NCBI GenBank assembly: GCA_029939015.1
Contig: JAOZTV010000021.1
Coordinates: 1 to 17,638 of the forward strand
DNA from: Candidatus Aminicenantota bacterium
GTDB taxonomy: Bacteria; Acidobacteriota; Aminicenantia; UBA2199
Direction of reading: 5' to 3'
Length of the DNA stretch: 17,638 nucleotides
The position numbers and the translations under genes were made by a program. Under the pieces are notes generated by a model. That model did not search any database. It saw nothing but the letters and a program-made list of their open reading frames with translations, and was not told the origin of the DNA. Numbering within the stretch: position 1 is the stretch's first letter; each line of letters begins with the position of its first letter. Below, in pieces: positions 1 to 6,545 of the stretch.

Positions 1-106
1 ATTTTGTCAACAAAAAAAAGGCAAACGATTGTTTACCCATGTTTTATGTTTATTTGATTTAAAAGACGGATTAAACTCTGGAACAATATCACCAAATGTA
101 AATAAA
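1..106. other. Unassigned edge region after the ICMT-family gene
   Basis: No recognisable gene, terminator or RNA is visible. On the minus strand an ATG at 38-40 opens a frame that leaves the window after 13 codons (starts MGKQSFAFF), but it has no Shine-Dalgarno. A second minus-strand frame at 7-126 is open for 39 codons, overlaps the end of the ICMT-family gene and has no start codon. A perfect TTGACA lies on the minus strand at 5-10; a matching -10 element would be outside the window, so it cannot be judged. The downstream neighbour of this operon is therefore unknown. Confidence 0.4.
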
Positions 107-823
107 TTATTTTCTTCGTCTATCTGTTATGTCAATATTTCCTTTTTTTTTCCATATTTTAATTGAAATATAAATCATAACAAAAATGCTTATTATAATA
201 ATATAATATATTGAAAATGTTTTTTCTCTTAAGGCTAAAAGTATTATAAACATTATTGCCATATTGAAAATAGAGTCATTTTCTTTAAAGATTATTTTTT
301 TTAAGTTAAAATACAATTCAGGCTTCACAAATTTTGAAAACTTTGGAAAAACACTATTTGTATTTTTGCAATAATTTGCATATTCTTCCTTATAAATACC
401 CTTAAGGTAGTTTTCTTCAGATTTTATAATAAAGTGATATTGAATAAGAAGAAAAAAAACAAAAAGTCCTAATGCATAAATATTCAAATAAACAATTAAT
501 AAACCACTAAACATTAACACATTGCCTATATATAGAGGATTTCTGACAATTGAATAAATTCCACTTATATTTAAGTTTTCTGCCCTTAAATAATTTTCTC
601 TACCTGATGTCCCAAAATATGAAAACCCTACCGACATTATCCTTATTAATTCACCTATTATAGATATTAATATTCCAGCAATAGTAATTAATAAATTTGT
701 TTCATCACCATAATTTCCAGGCTTAAAAAAAACTAACACAATAATAATTAATGGAATTGGAGTAAAAGATCTATACTTAAACAAAACATCTCCAATTTTC
801 ACACTTAGTTTTTTATTTTTCAT
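107..823 (-). CDS. ICMT-family integral-membrane methyltransferase
   Basis: A 238-residue polytopic membrane protein with hydrophobic segments near residues 21-33, 43-66, 100-130, 186-198 and 203-222. Residues 88-103 read GIYSIVRNPLYIGNVL, matching the G-x-Y-x-x-x-R-[HN]-P-x-Y-x-G signature of isoprenylcysteine carboxyl methyltransferase and related phospholipid methyltransferases. Residues 136-152 (an EE pair, then KEEYANYC) match the family's second cofactor-binding motif. These enzymes use S-adenosylmethionine in the membrane; the bacterial substrate is usually unknown and cannot be read here. The ATG at 823 follows the upstream gene by 10 nt with AGAGG 7 nt ahead, and the upstream stop codon TAG forms part of that SD. 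The two genes are thus probably co-transcribed and coupled. The roughly 70 residues after the second motif form an extra hydrophobic C-terminal part of unclear role. Family assignment is firm; function is not. Confidence 0.82.
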   Translation of the reverse strand: MKNKKLSVKIGDVLFKYRSFTPIPLIIIVLVFFKPGNYGDETNLLITIAGILISIIGELIRIMSVGFSYFGTSGRENYLRAENLNISGIYSIVRNPLYIGNVLMFSGLLIVYLNIYALGLFVFFLLIQYHFIIKSEENYLKGIYKEEYANYCKNTNSVFPKFSKFVKPELYFNLKKIIFKENDSIFNMAIMFIILLALREKTFSIYYIIIISIFVMIYISIKIWKKKGNIDITDRRRK

Positions 824-833
824 CTATTAGCCT

Positions 834-2000
834 CTATTTAATCTTTCTTATTATTTTCTTAATAAATATTATATCCTTTAATTTAACCGGAGTAAAACAA
901 ATTCTTTTTACTTCCTTTGGTATAAGTTTTATATAATTTTTAATTTCTCTTTTTGAAACTCTCTTTTTACTCTTCCAGTCATAAACCTGTATTTTGACTA
1001 TGAGTTTTTCCTTAGCAATTTTAAAGGCTTCAGTGACAATTTTTTTAAATAATTTTTTATTTTCTTTTTCAGAAAGTTTCATTTCATCTTTTATCTGTCT
1101 CTGATACGACATTAAATATATATAGTCAATATCTGTTTTTACCAACTCTTTTAAATTATGCGAATACCATTGTTCCGCATTTTCTATAAATAATGGTGTC
1201 TCATAATATACATTCATACCAATTTTAATATCAGGATTGATTTGTTTAACTTCCTTAATTATTTTTGACAAAATTTCTATTGTTTTATTTTTTTTTATCT
1301 TTACCCATTCTTTATTATAATAATTTCCTTTCTTTATCATTTTTTGCATATTTGCAGGAATACCAGTAACTCTTTCAAATTCTTTTGTTCCATTCTCTGA
1401 CATTCCCTCATTATATTTTATAATTAAATCATCCTGTATGAGAATACCATCAACTTTGTTTTTTGCAATTTCTTTATATATCCCAATAATTTTTTGAACT
1501 GCATTTTTATTGAAAAGATCGTATTTTTTAATACGTTCTAAACTACCTATGTTATACTTATAATCAAATAAACTAACATTTGATATCCAGTTAAAATTTC
1601 TTGTTATCATCCATGCCCATAATTTTGGAACTTCTGAAAACTTTTTTTCAATATTTTTTTCTATAAGCAGATTCTCCAGTAAAGGGTCAATCAAATTATA
1701 GCTTGTATTTCTAAATAAAAGCCCTTTGGGCTCATCTTTGTTCTGAAAAGTTCTAATAATAATCTTATCAATATTATAATCTTTTATTTTATTATAATTT
1801 AATTCTTCTCGTAAATTAGTTGCAAAAAATTGAATTTCAAACTTTTTTTCTATAGCTATTAATGGCAGCATTAAATTAAATAGAATTAAAAAAAATAGTA
1901 TTGAAATATACTTAGATGAGATAATTCCACTCTTCTGATTTATATTTTTTTTCAATTTGGCTAATTTCTTCAATTTGGCTATTTGAAAATTGAAATTCAT
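834..2000 (-). CDS. PgaB C-terminal-like (GHL13) putative glycosidase, membrane-anchored or secreted
   Basis: A 388-residue protein with a lysine-rich N terminus, one hydrophobic segment at about residues 31-50 (an uncleaved anchor or late signal peptide) and a long globular domain. That domain shows the marks of hypothetical glycosyl hydrolase family 13, the C-terminal half of PgaB: VDGILIQDD at 183-191, and around 262-283 the pattern MNVYYETPL-FIENAEQWYSHNL, which in PgaB is an N-x-Y motif followed by E-x-W-F. In PgaB this half binds and cleaves partly deacetylated poly-beta-1,6-N-acetylglucosamine; the Asp pair D190-D191 is the likely acid/base site by analogy. The polysaccharide deacetylase half of PgaB is absent. 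Start: ATG at 2000 with GAGGGAG 5 nt ahead, which makes an 89-nt overlap with the lipM-like gene; a TTG immediately before it (2003) is an alternative. No later ATG precedes the hydrophobic segment. No pga synthesis genes are nearby, so the substrate is unknown. Confidence 0.68.
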   Translation of the reverse strand: MNFNFQIAKLKKLAKLKKNINQKSGIISSKYISILFFLILFNLMLPLIAIEKKFEIQFFATNLREELNYNKIKDYNIDKIIIRTFQNKDEPKGLLFRNTSYNLIDPLLENLLIEKNIEKKFSEVPKLWAWMITRNFNWISNVSLFDYKYNIGSLERIKKYDLFNKNAVQKIIGIYKEIAKNKVDGILIQDDLIIKYNEGMSENGTKEFERVTGIPANMQKMIKKGNYYNKEWVKIKKNKTIEILSKIIKEVKQINPDIKIGMNVYYETPLFIENAEQWYSHNLKELVKTDIDYIYLMSYQRQIKDEMKLSEKENKKLFKKIVTEAFKIAKEKLIVKIQVYDWKSKKRVSKREIKNYIKLIPKEVKRICFTPVKLKDIIFIKKIIRKIK

Positions 2001-2685
2001 CAAAACTCCCTCTTATAAATTTTTCAAAACTTATAACTATTGAATTTATTAATACACCTTTTTTTAAATTTTTTATATCATTTAAAGGTATCATCGTCTT
2101 TTCTAATAGTCTTATATTGGATTTTGCGCCATCAGCGTACATACTATAATCCATAGACAAAGGAATAGAACCATGTTGCAATAAGGCTTTATTATTCCTC
2201 TTTTGAGCACTACCAATAAGCTTTTTCCCTTTATATTCAATCTCATTAGGAGTTGGAAAAGAAAAACAGGGCATATTTGTCTTTGATAGTCTCGGCGGAC
2301 TGCCTTTGGATAAATATGCATCAATACCAACTAAATTTAAAGCTTCTACCAATACCTTTGCAATTAACATATATGATTTATACAAATCATTATCTGCATA
2401 AAAAATATCTTCTGAAGAAATCACTGAATAAGTTATTTCATCATTATGCAAGACTGTTTTTCCACCTGTTATTCTTCTAATATAAGAATAATTATTCTGC
2501 TTTATATAGTCAAGATTAATTGCTTTTTGGGTTTTTTGAGATACTCCGTACGAAAAGCTAGGTTTATCCCAGGAGTAAATCCTCAAAAACCCTGCTTTAT
2601 TTGTCTGGCAATAATTAAAAAGATACTCATCAATTGCCATATTTTTTGATGCAGAATTAGATTTTGTTTCTAAGATTAAAAACAT
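1912..2685 (-). CDS. lipM: LipM/LplA-family octanoyltransferase or lipoate-protein ligase
   Basis: A 257-residue member of the biotin/lipoyl protein ligase family, which attaches octanoyl or lipoyl groups to the lysine of lipoyl-domain proteins in the cytoplasm. Visible motifs: NMAIDEYLF at 15-23, RRITGGKTVLHNDEITYS at 70-87 (the family's RRxTGGxxVxH loop), C140 in PCFSF, GKKLIGSAQ at 153-161 with K155 at the conserved lysine, and QHGS at 170-173. The cysteine and the QHGS motif resemble Bacillus LipM, an octanoyl-ACP transferase using a thioester intermediate, more than E. coli LplA, so I favour LipM; a ligase cannot be excluded. The C terminus (KYKSEEWNY) is a normal family ending, so the gene is intact. 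The start at 2685 fits the family N terminus but has no SD, and promoter-like bases lie just upstream. It is first in a three-gene group with the GHL13 and ICMT-family genes. Confidence 0.8.
   Translation of the reverse strand: MFLILETKSNSASKNMAIDEYLFNYCQTNKAGFLRIYSWDKPSFSYGVSQKTQKAINLDYIKQNNYSYIRRITGGKTVLHNDEITYSVISSEDIFYADNDLYKSYMLIAKVLVEALNLVGIDAYLSKGSPPRLSKTNMPCFSFPTPNEIEYKGKKLIGSAQKRNNKALLQHGSIPLSMDYSMYADGAKSNIRLLEKTMIPLNDIKNLKKGVLINSIVISFEKFIRGSFDEFQFSNSQIEEISQIEKKYKSEEWNYLI
1951..1981. repeat. Two 13-bp direct repeats, 18-nt period, in the gene overlap
   Basis: TTCAATTTGGCTA occurs exactly at 1951-1963 and 1969-1981. The 18-nt period keeps both reading frames: it gives QIEEISQIEKK in the lipM-like protein and KLKKLAKLKK in the GHL13 protein. 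It looks like a small in-frame duplication in the region where the two genes overlap. Confidence 0.75.
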
Positions 2686-2700
2686 TTGAATTTAAAATAT

Positions 2701-2730
2701 TGTATAATAGAAAGATTAGATATTAATCTT
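2701..2730 (-). promoter_or_regulatory. Possible weak promoter and inverted repeat before the lipM-like gene
   Basis: This is the only gap above 40 nt between genes (2686-2756). On the minus strand it holds TATTAT (2704-2709) as a possible -10, with only a poor -35 (TTAAGA-like) at suitable distance. Just upstream, 2712-2730 is a 7-bp inverted repeat, AAGATTA and TAATCTT around a 5-nt spacer. The hairpin is too AT-rich and lacks a following T-run, so it is a poor terminator for the bactofilin gene; an operator is possible. A transcript from this -10 would have a leader of only about 10-15 nt. Confidence 0.3.
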
Positions 2731-2756
2731 AAAAACATTAATTGCTTTTTGTATTT

Positions 2757-3149
2757 TTAATTTTCTCTGGAAGACATATCTATACTGCCTTTGAAAATTG
2801 CACCTTCGGCAAGCACAACTCTTTGTGATGTTATATTACCATTTACAATACCATCAGGCTTTATTTCAACTTTTTTAACACCATTTACATTACCATTAAC
2901 CTTACCAATAACAATAACTTCAGTAGCTTCGATTTCTGCATCAACGACACCATTTTTTCCTACAACAACTAATCCTTTGGCTTTTAAAAGTCCTTCTATT
3001 CTTCCTTCAACAAGTATCTCTTCATCAGATTCAACTTCACCGTTAATAATTATTGTTTTTCCAATTACTGATTTTTTTTGTGAGAAACTACTTCCAGTTA
3101 CAATACTACTATCATTCTGAATATCATTTTTGCTACTCCATACACCCAT
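2757..3149 (-). CDS. Bactofilin (DUF583) cytoskeletal protein
   Basis: A 130-residue bactofilin. After a polar N terminus of about 25 residues comes the beta-helical core: SVIGKTIIINGEV, then repeating glycine/valine turns (VEGRIEGLL, VVVGKNGVVDAEI, VIVIGKVNGNVNG) and a closing GAIFKGSIDM. The family polymerises without nucleotide and acts at the membrane in cell shape, stalk formation or as a scaffold for cell-wall enzymes. Length is typical for a small single-domain bactofilin. The start is set at ATG 3149 because GAGGG precedes it; the frame is open further upstream but would run into the tRNA gene. It lies 18 nt after the tRNA and 97 nt after rplQ, so it may ride on the ribosomal transcript, which is unusual for this family. 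No peptidase or second bactofilin is adjacent to hint at a specific role. Confidence 0.9.
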   Translation of the reverse strand: MGVWSSKNDIQNDSSIVTGSSFSQKKSVIGKTIIINGEVESDEEILVEGRIEGLLKAKGLVVVGKNGVVDAEIEATEVIVIGKVNGNVNGVKKVEIKPDGIVNGNITSQRVVLAEGAIFKGSIDMSSREN

Positions 3150-3167
3150 AATTTCCCTCTCTTCAAA

Positions 3168-3239
3168 AGCGGGCAACGGGGATCGAACCCGCAACCTCAA
3201 GCTTGGGAAGCTTACGCTCTACCATTGAGCTATGCCCGC
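3168..3239 (-). tRNA. tRNA-Gly (anticodon CCC)
   Basis: A 72-nt tRNA with a full cloverleaf. The acceptor stem GCGGGCA pairs with TGCCCGC; the D arm is GCTC-AATGGTA-GAGC; the anticodon stem TAAGC/GCTTG closes the loop TTCCCAA with CCC at 3205-3207 on the plus strand; the T arm is GCGGG-TTCGATC-CCCGT. The discriminator base is U (3168), as expected for tRNA-Gly. The 3' CCA is not encoded (TTTTG follows). It starts 7 nt after the rplQ stop and ends 18 nt before the bactofilin start, so it is probably cut out of a larger mRNA by RNase P and 3' processing enzymes. It reads GGG. Confidence 0.96.
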
Positions 3240-3246
3240 TTTTTGT

Positions 3247-3660
3247 TTATTTCTTACTCTTATCTTTTGCCTTAGCCTTAGCTTTAGCATCCTTTAAATC
3301 GTATTTATAATCAACAAATTCAATATAAGCCATCTCAGCACCATCACCCTTTCTGAAATCTGCTTTTATTATACGTGTATATCCACCTTCTCTATCCATA
3401 AATCTAGGCGCTACTTCATCAAAAAGAGTATGAACGGTTTTTCTTTTAAATAAATATGCCAAAGCTCTTCTCTTGCTTGATAAATCACCATTTTTACCTA
3501 AGGTAACCATTTTTTCTACAAGAGGTCTGACTGCCTTTGCTTTAGCTATTGTGGTATAGACTCTTTCCCGTTCAATAACACTTCCAGTTAAGCTACGTAG
3601 TAAAGCTCTTCGTTGCGATGGGTTTCTGCCCAATTTATATCCAGATTTTAAATGTCTCAT
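3247..3660 (-). CDS. rplQ: 50S ribosomal protein L17
   Basis: A 137-residue L17, the last protein gene of the alpha cluster. L17 sits near the peptide exit tunnel on the 50S subunit. The N-terminal part is standard (MRHLKSGYKLGRNPSQRRAL, residues 1-20), followed by the VRPLVEKMVTLGK segment and KRRALAYLF. The family core ends near FVDYK at about residue 118; beyond it is a low-complexity Lys/Ala/Asp tail of about 17 residues, which makes the protein roughly 10 residues longer than the E. coli form. ATG with AAAGGAG ahead. It follows rpoA by 33 nt and is followed after 7 nt by tRNA-Gly, with no terminator. Confidence 0.97.
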   Translation of the reverse strand: MRHLKSGYKLGRNPSQRRALLRSLTGSVIERERVYTTIAKAKAVRPLVEKMVTLGKNGDLSSKRRALAYLFKRKTVHTLFDEVAPRFMDREGGYTRIIKADFRKGDGAEMAYIEFVDYKYDLKDAKAKAKAKDKSKK

Positions 3661-3693
3661 TTTTGCTCCTTTTTGTCCTTTTAATCAACTATT

Positions 3694-4719
3694 CTAACTG
3701 TTTTCTTCTATTGCCTCGGCTTTAAGTGCTTCTAATCTTGCCAATATATTTTCTCTTAAAGCTTCAGGTATCTTCTGTCCAAGAGATAGTTCTAAATCGT
3801 GAAGTTTGACAATGATTTCTTCCAGAGATTTTTTTCCAAAATTCTTTGAATTTAATAATTCATGTTCAGACTTTTCAATTAACTCGAATATATAGTCAAC
3901 CCCAAGTCTTTTTAAACATTTTAAAGCCCTTACTGACAATCCCATTGCTTCAACATTCTTTTCTAAAAGGTCAGATTTACTTTCAATTGCAAACTCAGAA
4001 GTTTGTTCAATAGATGGAATAACGATATCTGTATCCTGATAATTCAGATATATAGCGAGATGATCTCTTAAAATTTTACCAGCAATAGAGACTGTTTCTC
4101 TTGGTGAAATACTACCATCTGTCCATACTTCAACGATTAACCTTTCATAATCTGTTTTTTTTCCAACTCTTGCAGGTATAATAGAATATTTAACCTTATC
4201 AATTGGACTAAAATTAGAATCAACTGGAATGAAATCTATAGATAACTCTTCATCAAAATTTTGTTCTGCCAGTTTATAGCCAACACCTTTTTTTAATACT
4301 ATTTCAGCATTAAAAGAAGCATTTTCTTCAAGATGTGCAATATGAACAGTTTTGTCTAAAATCTCTACATCTCCGTCAACTATAATATCACCGGATAGAA
4401 TTTCACCGGCACCTTTTTTTTCTATTTTAATAATCTTTGAATCAACATCTTTTAATTTAAAAGGAATTGCCTTTAAATTCAAAATGATATTCAATACATC
4501 CTCAAAAACACCGGGTATCAAAGAAAATTCATGTAAAACACCTTCAATTCTTATTGCAGTTATTGCATATCCTTCAACCAAAGATAATAATACTCTTCTT
4601 AAGGCGATACCAATTGTACTTCCATAACCTCTTTCAAAAGGTTCAGCAACAAATCTACCGTATTGTCCTGTTAATTCTTCAACCTCAAGTATTCGAGGTC
4701 TCTGATAATTTAGTTCCAT
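3694..4719 (-). CDS. rpoA: RNA polymerase alpha subunit
   Basis: A 341-residue alpha subunit that dimerises to start RNA polymerase assembly. The N-terminal domain carries GIALRRVLLSLVEGYA (37-52), the dimer and core-assembly helix. The C-terminal DNA- and activator-binding domain begins near LSVRALKCLKRLGV and includes the helix-hairpin-helix NFGKKSLEEI. Both domains and the linker are complete. The start is taken as ATG 4719, preceded by GGGAG with a 6-nt spacer; the frame stays open to 4767, inside rpsD, but those 16 residues lack family similarity. The rpsD stop TAG is part of the SD. The position between rpsD and rplQ is the usual alpha-cluster order. Confidence 0.97.
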   Translation of the reverse strand: MELNYQRPRILEVEELTGQYGRFVAEPFERGYGSTIGIALRRVLLSLVEGYAITAIRIEGVLHEFSLIPGVFEDVLNIILNLKAIPFKLKDVDSKIIKIEKKGAGEILSGDIIVDGDVEILDKTVHIAHLEENASFNAEIVLKKGVGYKLAEQNFDEELSIDFIPVDSNFSPIDKVKYSIIPARVGKKTDYERLIVEVWTDGSISPRETVSIAGKILRDHLAIYLNYQDTDIVIPSIEQTSEFAIESKSDLLEKNVEAMGLSVRALKCLKRLGVDYIFELIEKSEHELLNSKNFGKKSLEEIIVKLHDLELSLGQKIPEALRENILARLEALKAEAIEENS

Positions 4720-4729
4720 TATATACTCC

Positions 4730-5362
4730 CTATTTTGAATACAATTCAACAATAAGATGCTCTTCAATTTCTAATGAAATATCATCTCTAACTGGTAAAA
4801 CATTTACCTTACCCGTTAGTTTTTCAATATCTACCAGAAGCCATCCAGGTACATCTACCAATCCTTTTACCTCTTCTAACATTCCTTTTATATTCTCATT
4901 CTTCATAGCTTTTTCTTTAAATGATATTACATCATCTTTTTTTAATAAATAAGAAGGGATAGATACTTTTTTTTCATTTACAGTAATATGACCATGTTTA
5001 ATCATCTGTCTTGCATGTGTTCTTGAATAAGCAAAATTCATTCTATATAAGGCATTATCTAATCTTAACTCAAGCATTCTTAGAAGGTTTTCACCTGTAA
5101 TACCTTTCTGTTTTGAGGCTTTGGCAAAAAATATTCTAAACTGTTTCTCACCAACACCATAAAATCTTTTAACCTTCTGCTTTTCTCTTAATTGACTTTT
5201 ATAATTAGATTTTTTAAAAGAAACTCTTGCTCCTCTATGACCGGGAGGGTAATTTCTTCTATCTAAAGAACATTTTTCAGTTAAACATCTTTTGCCTTTT
5301 AAAAAAAGTTTTGTTCCTTCAGCACGACAAAGTCTGCAAAGGGGTCCGTTATATTTTCCCAT
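4730..5362 (-). CDS. rpsD: 30S ribosomal protein S4 (zinc-type)
   Basis: A 210-residue S4, a primary 16S rRNA binder that starts 30S assembly. The N terminus has four cysteines, C9-x2-C12 and C26-x4-C31, so this is the zinc-binding C+ form. The S4 RNA-binding domain follows from about residue 95 (ENLLRMLELRLDNALYRM, then ARQMIKHGHITVNEKKVSIP). ATG start with AAGGAG 8 nt ahead; the rpsK stop TAA is part of that SD (TAAGGAG). In some bacteria S4 represses the alpha operon; I see no leader structure here to support that. It ends 10 nt before rpoA. Confidence 0.97.
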   Translation of the reverse strand: MGKYNGPLCRLCRAEGTKLFLKGKRCLTEKCSLDRRNYPPGHRGARVSFKKSNYKSQLREKQKVKRFYGVGEKQFRIFFAKASKQKGITGENLLRMLELRLDNALYRMNFAYSRTHARQMIKHGHITVNEKKVSIPSYLLKKDDVISFKEKAMKNENIKGMLEEVKGLVDVPGWLLVDIEKLTGKVNVLPVRDDISLEIEEHLIVELYSK

Positions 5363-5374
5363 TAATGATTCTCC

Positions 5375-5770
5375 TTATACTCTTCTCTTCTTTTTTGGTC
5401 TGCAACCATTATGTGGAATTGGAGTAATATCTTTTATTGTTTTTACTTTAAAATTTGTACTACCAACGCTTCTAATTGCACTTTCTCTTCCTGCACCAGG
5501 TCCCTTAACTCTAATATCAAGTGTTCTGATACCAAAACTTTCAGCTTCTTTCAATACTTTTTCAGATGCAAGCTGTGCCGCAAAAGGTGTTGATTTTCTT
5601 GAACCTTTAAATCCAACTCCACCACCTGCTGCCCAGGTTAAAACATTACCATCCATATCAGTAATAGTTATGATAGTATTATTAAAAGTAGCATGAATAT
5701 ACATTTTACCATGCGGTACTATCTTTTTTTCTTTTTTCTTCTTCTTCTTATTTTCAACTTTCTTAGCCAT
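5375..5770 (-). CDS. rpsK: 30S ribosomal protein S11
   Basis: A 131-residue S11 of the 30S platform, next to S7 and the mRNA exit. The N-terminal arm is a lysine run (residues 8-17 are nearly all K), followed by the standard core: IHATFNNTIITITDMDGNVL, GFKGSRKSTPFAAQLA, VKGPGAGRESAIR, and the basic C terminus PHNGCRPKKKRRV. ATG start with GAGG 6 nt ahead. It lies 36 nt downstream of rpsM, the largest gap within the ribosomal block, but that gap shows no promoter or terminator. Confidence 0.97.
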   Translation of the reverse strand: MAKKVENKKKKKKEKKIVPHGKMYIHATFNNTIITITDMDGNVLTWAAGGGVGFKGSRKSTPFAAQLASEKVLKEAESFGIRTLDIRVKGPGAGRESAIRSVGSTNFKVKTIKDITPIPHNGCRPKKKRRV

Positions 5771-5806
5771 TTAATTCCTCCACAAAATGTTTATATATAT
5801 TCTGCC

Positions 5807-6175
5807 TTATTTTTTTTTCTTAATCATAGAACCACGTGGTCCCTTTCTAGTACGGGCATTTGTTTTTGTTCTCTGTCCACGAACAGGAAGTCCCCTTTGA
5901 TGCCTTCTTCCTCTATAGCAGTTAATCTCCATAAGTCGTTTAATATCCTGACTTATACTTTTTTTGAGATCACCTTCAACCATAACACTGTCATCAATAA
6001 ACTTTCTTATTCTTGCCAAATCATCCGAACTAAGATCTTTAACTTTTTTATCCTTGTCAACTTTAACAGTATCCAATATAGTTAGTGATTTAGATCTCCC
6101 TATTCCAAAAATATAAGTTAGACCAATTTCTACCCTCTTATTATTCGGTACTTCTACACCTGCTATTCTTGCCAA
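5807..6175 (-). CDS. rpsM: 30S ribosomal protein S13 (TTG start)
   Basis: A 122-residue S13 of the 30S head, contacting the P-site tRNA and the 50S subunit through its C-terminal tail. It reads MARIAGVEVPNNKRVEIGLT at the N terminus, has GIGRSKS in the helix-two-turn-helix part, and ends with YRGRRHQRGLPVRGQRTK followed by a basic tail of four lysines. The start codon is TTG (6173-6175): no ATG is available, the protein N terminus is exactly the family's, and AGGAGG precedes it by 5 nt. The rpmJ stop TAA sits directly against this SD. Confidence 0.96.
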   Translation of the reverse strand: MARIAGVEVPNNKRVEIGLTYIFGIGRSKSLTILDTVKVDKDKKVKDLSSDDLARIRKFIDDSVMVEGDLKKSISQDIKRLMEINCYRGRRHQRGLPVRGQRTKTNARTRKGPRGSMIKKKK

Positions 6176-6186
6176 TTTTTCCTCCT

Positions 6187-6300
6187 TTACCCTTGCCTTT
6201 GTTTATGCTTTGGATCAATACATATAACTCTGATCACGCCCTTTCTTTTTATAATCCTGCATTTATTACATATTTTTTTTACAGAAGCTCTTACTTTCAT
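6187..6300 (-). CDS. rpmJ: 50S ribosomal protein L36 (zinc-type)
   Basis: A 37-residue L36, found by reading the gap between infA and rpsM. It begins MKVRASVKKICNKC and ends DPKHKQRQG. C11, C14, C27 and H32 form the zinc site of the C+ form of L36. Length is the standard 37 residues. ATG start with TAGGAG 6 nt ahead; the TAG is the infA stop. The order infA-rpmJ-rpsM is the common one. L36 helps fold 23S rRNA domains in the 50S subunit. Confidence 0.97.
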   Translation of the reverse strand: MKVRASVKKICNKCRIIKRKGVIRVICIDPKHKQRQG

Positions 6301-6309
6301 TTTATTCTC

Positions 6310-6534
6310 CTATTTAAATCTATAAATAATTCTACCCCTTGTTATGTCGTAGGGTGAAATTTCCATTAATATTTTATCTCCAGGTAATATTCTAATATTG
6401 TTTTTTCTCATCTTACCTGATGGATGTCCAAAGATTCTATGATGGTTTTGTTCCAACTCAACCAGAAACATCGCATTTGGTAAAGTTTCTATAACAACTC
6501 CTCTTGCTTCAACTACATCTTTATCTTTTGCCAT
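6310..6534 (-). CDS. infA: Translation initiation factor IF-1
   Basis: A 74-residue single-domain OB-fold protein that binds the 30S A site during initiation. It shows the family pattern VVEARGVVIETLPNAMFLVE, then GHPSGKMRKNNIRILPGD, then SPYDITRGRIIYRFK, close to the usual 71-72 residues. ATG start with a weak GAAGAGA SD; it follows map by 11 nt. A usual neighbour of map and rpmJ. Confidence 0.97.
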   Translation of the reverse strand: MAKDKDVVEARGVVIETLPNAMFLVELEQNHHRIFGHPSGKMRKNNIRILPGDKILMEISPYDITRGRIIYRFK

Positions 6535-6545
6535 AATTATCTCTT

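Noticed and set aside
7..126. 39-codon minus-strand open stretch overlapping the end of the ICMT-family gene
   Set aside because: It has no start codon and no recognised similarity; it may be a remnant but cannot be supported.
2253..2649. Plus-strand open frames opposite the lipM-like gene
   Set aside because: No SD, and the opposite frame carries clear conserved LipM/LplA motifs; these are shadows of AT-rich coding sequence.
2701..2710. Perfect TATAAT on the plus strand at 2703-2708
   Set aside because: No -35 at 16-18 nt upstream and it would drive transcription antisense to the bactofilin and the ribosomal block; probably chance in AT-rich DNA.
2712..2730. Inverted repeat as an intrinsic terminator
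   Set aside because: The stem is only 7 bp with one G-C pair, and no T-run follows it on the minus strand.
3150..3200. Longer N terminus for the bactofilin, opening inside the tRNA
   Set aside because: The extra 17 residues are translated tRNA sequence with no family similarity, and the ATG at 3149 has its own SD.
4720..4767. Longer N terminus for rpoA
   Set aside because: The added 16 residues overlap rpsD and are not family-like; ATG 4719 has GGGAG at the right distance.
5693..6085. 130-codon plus-strand open frame opposite rpsM and rpsK
   Set aside because: It lies across two certain ribosomal protein genes and is rich in Phe/Leu from antisense Lys codons.
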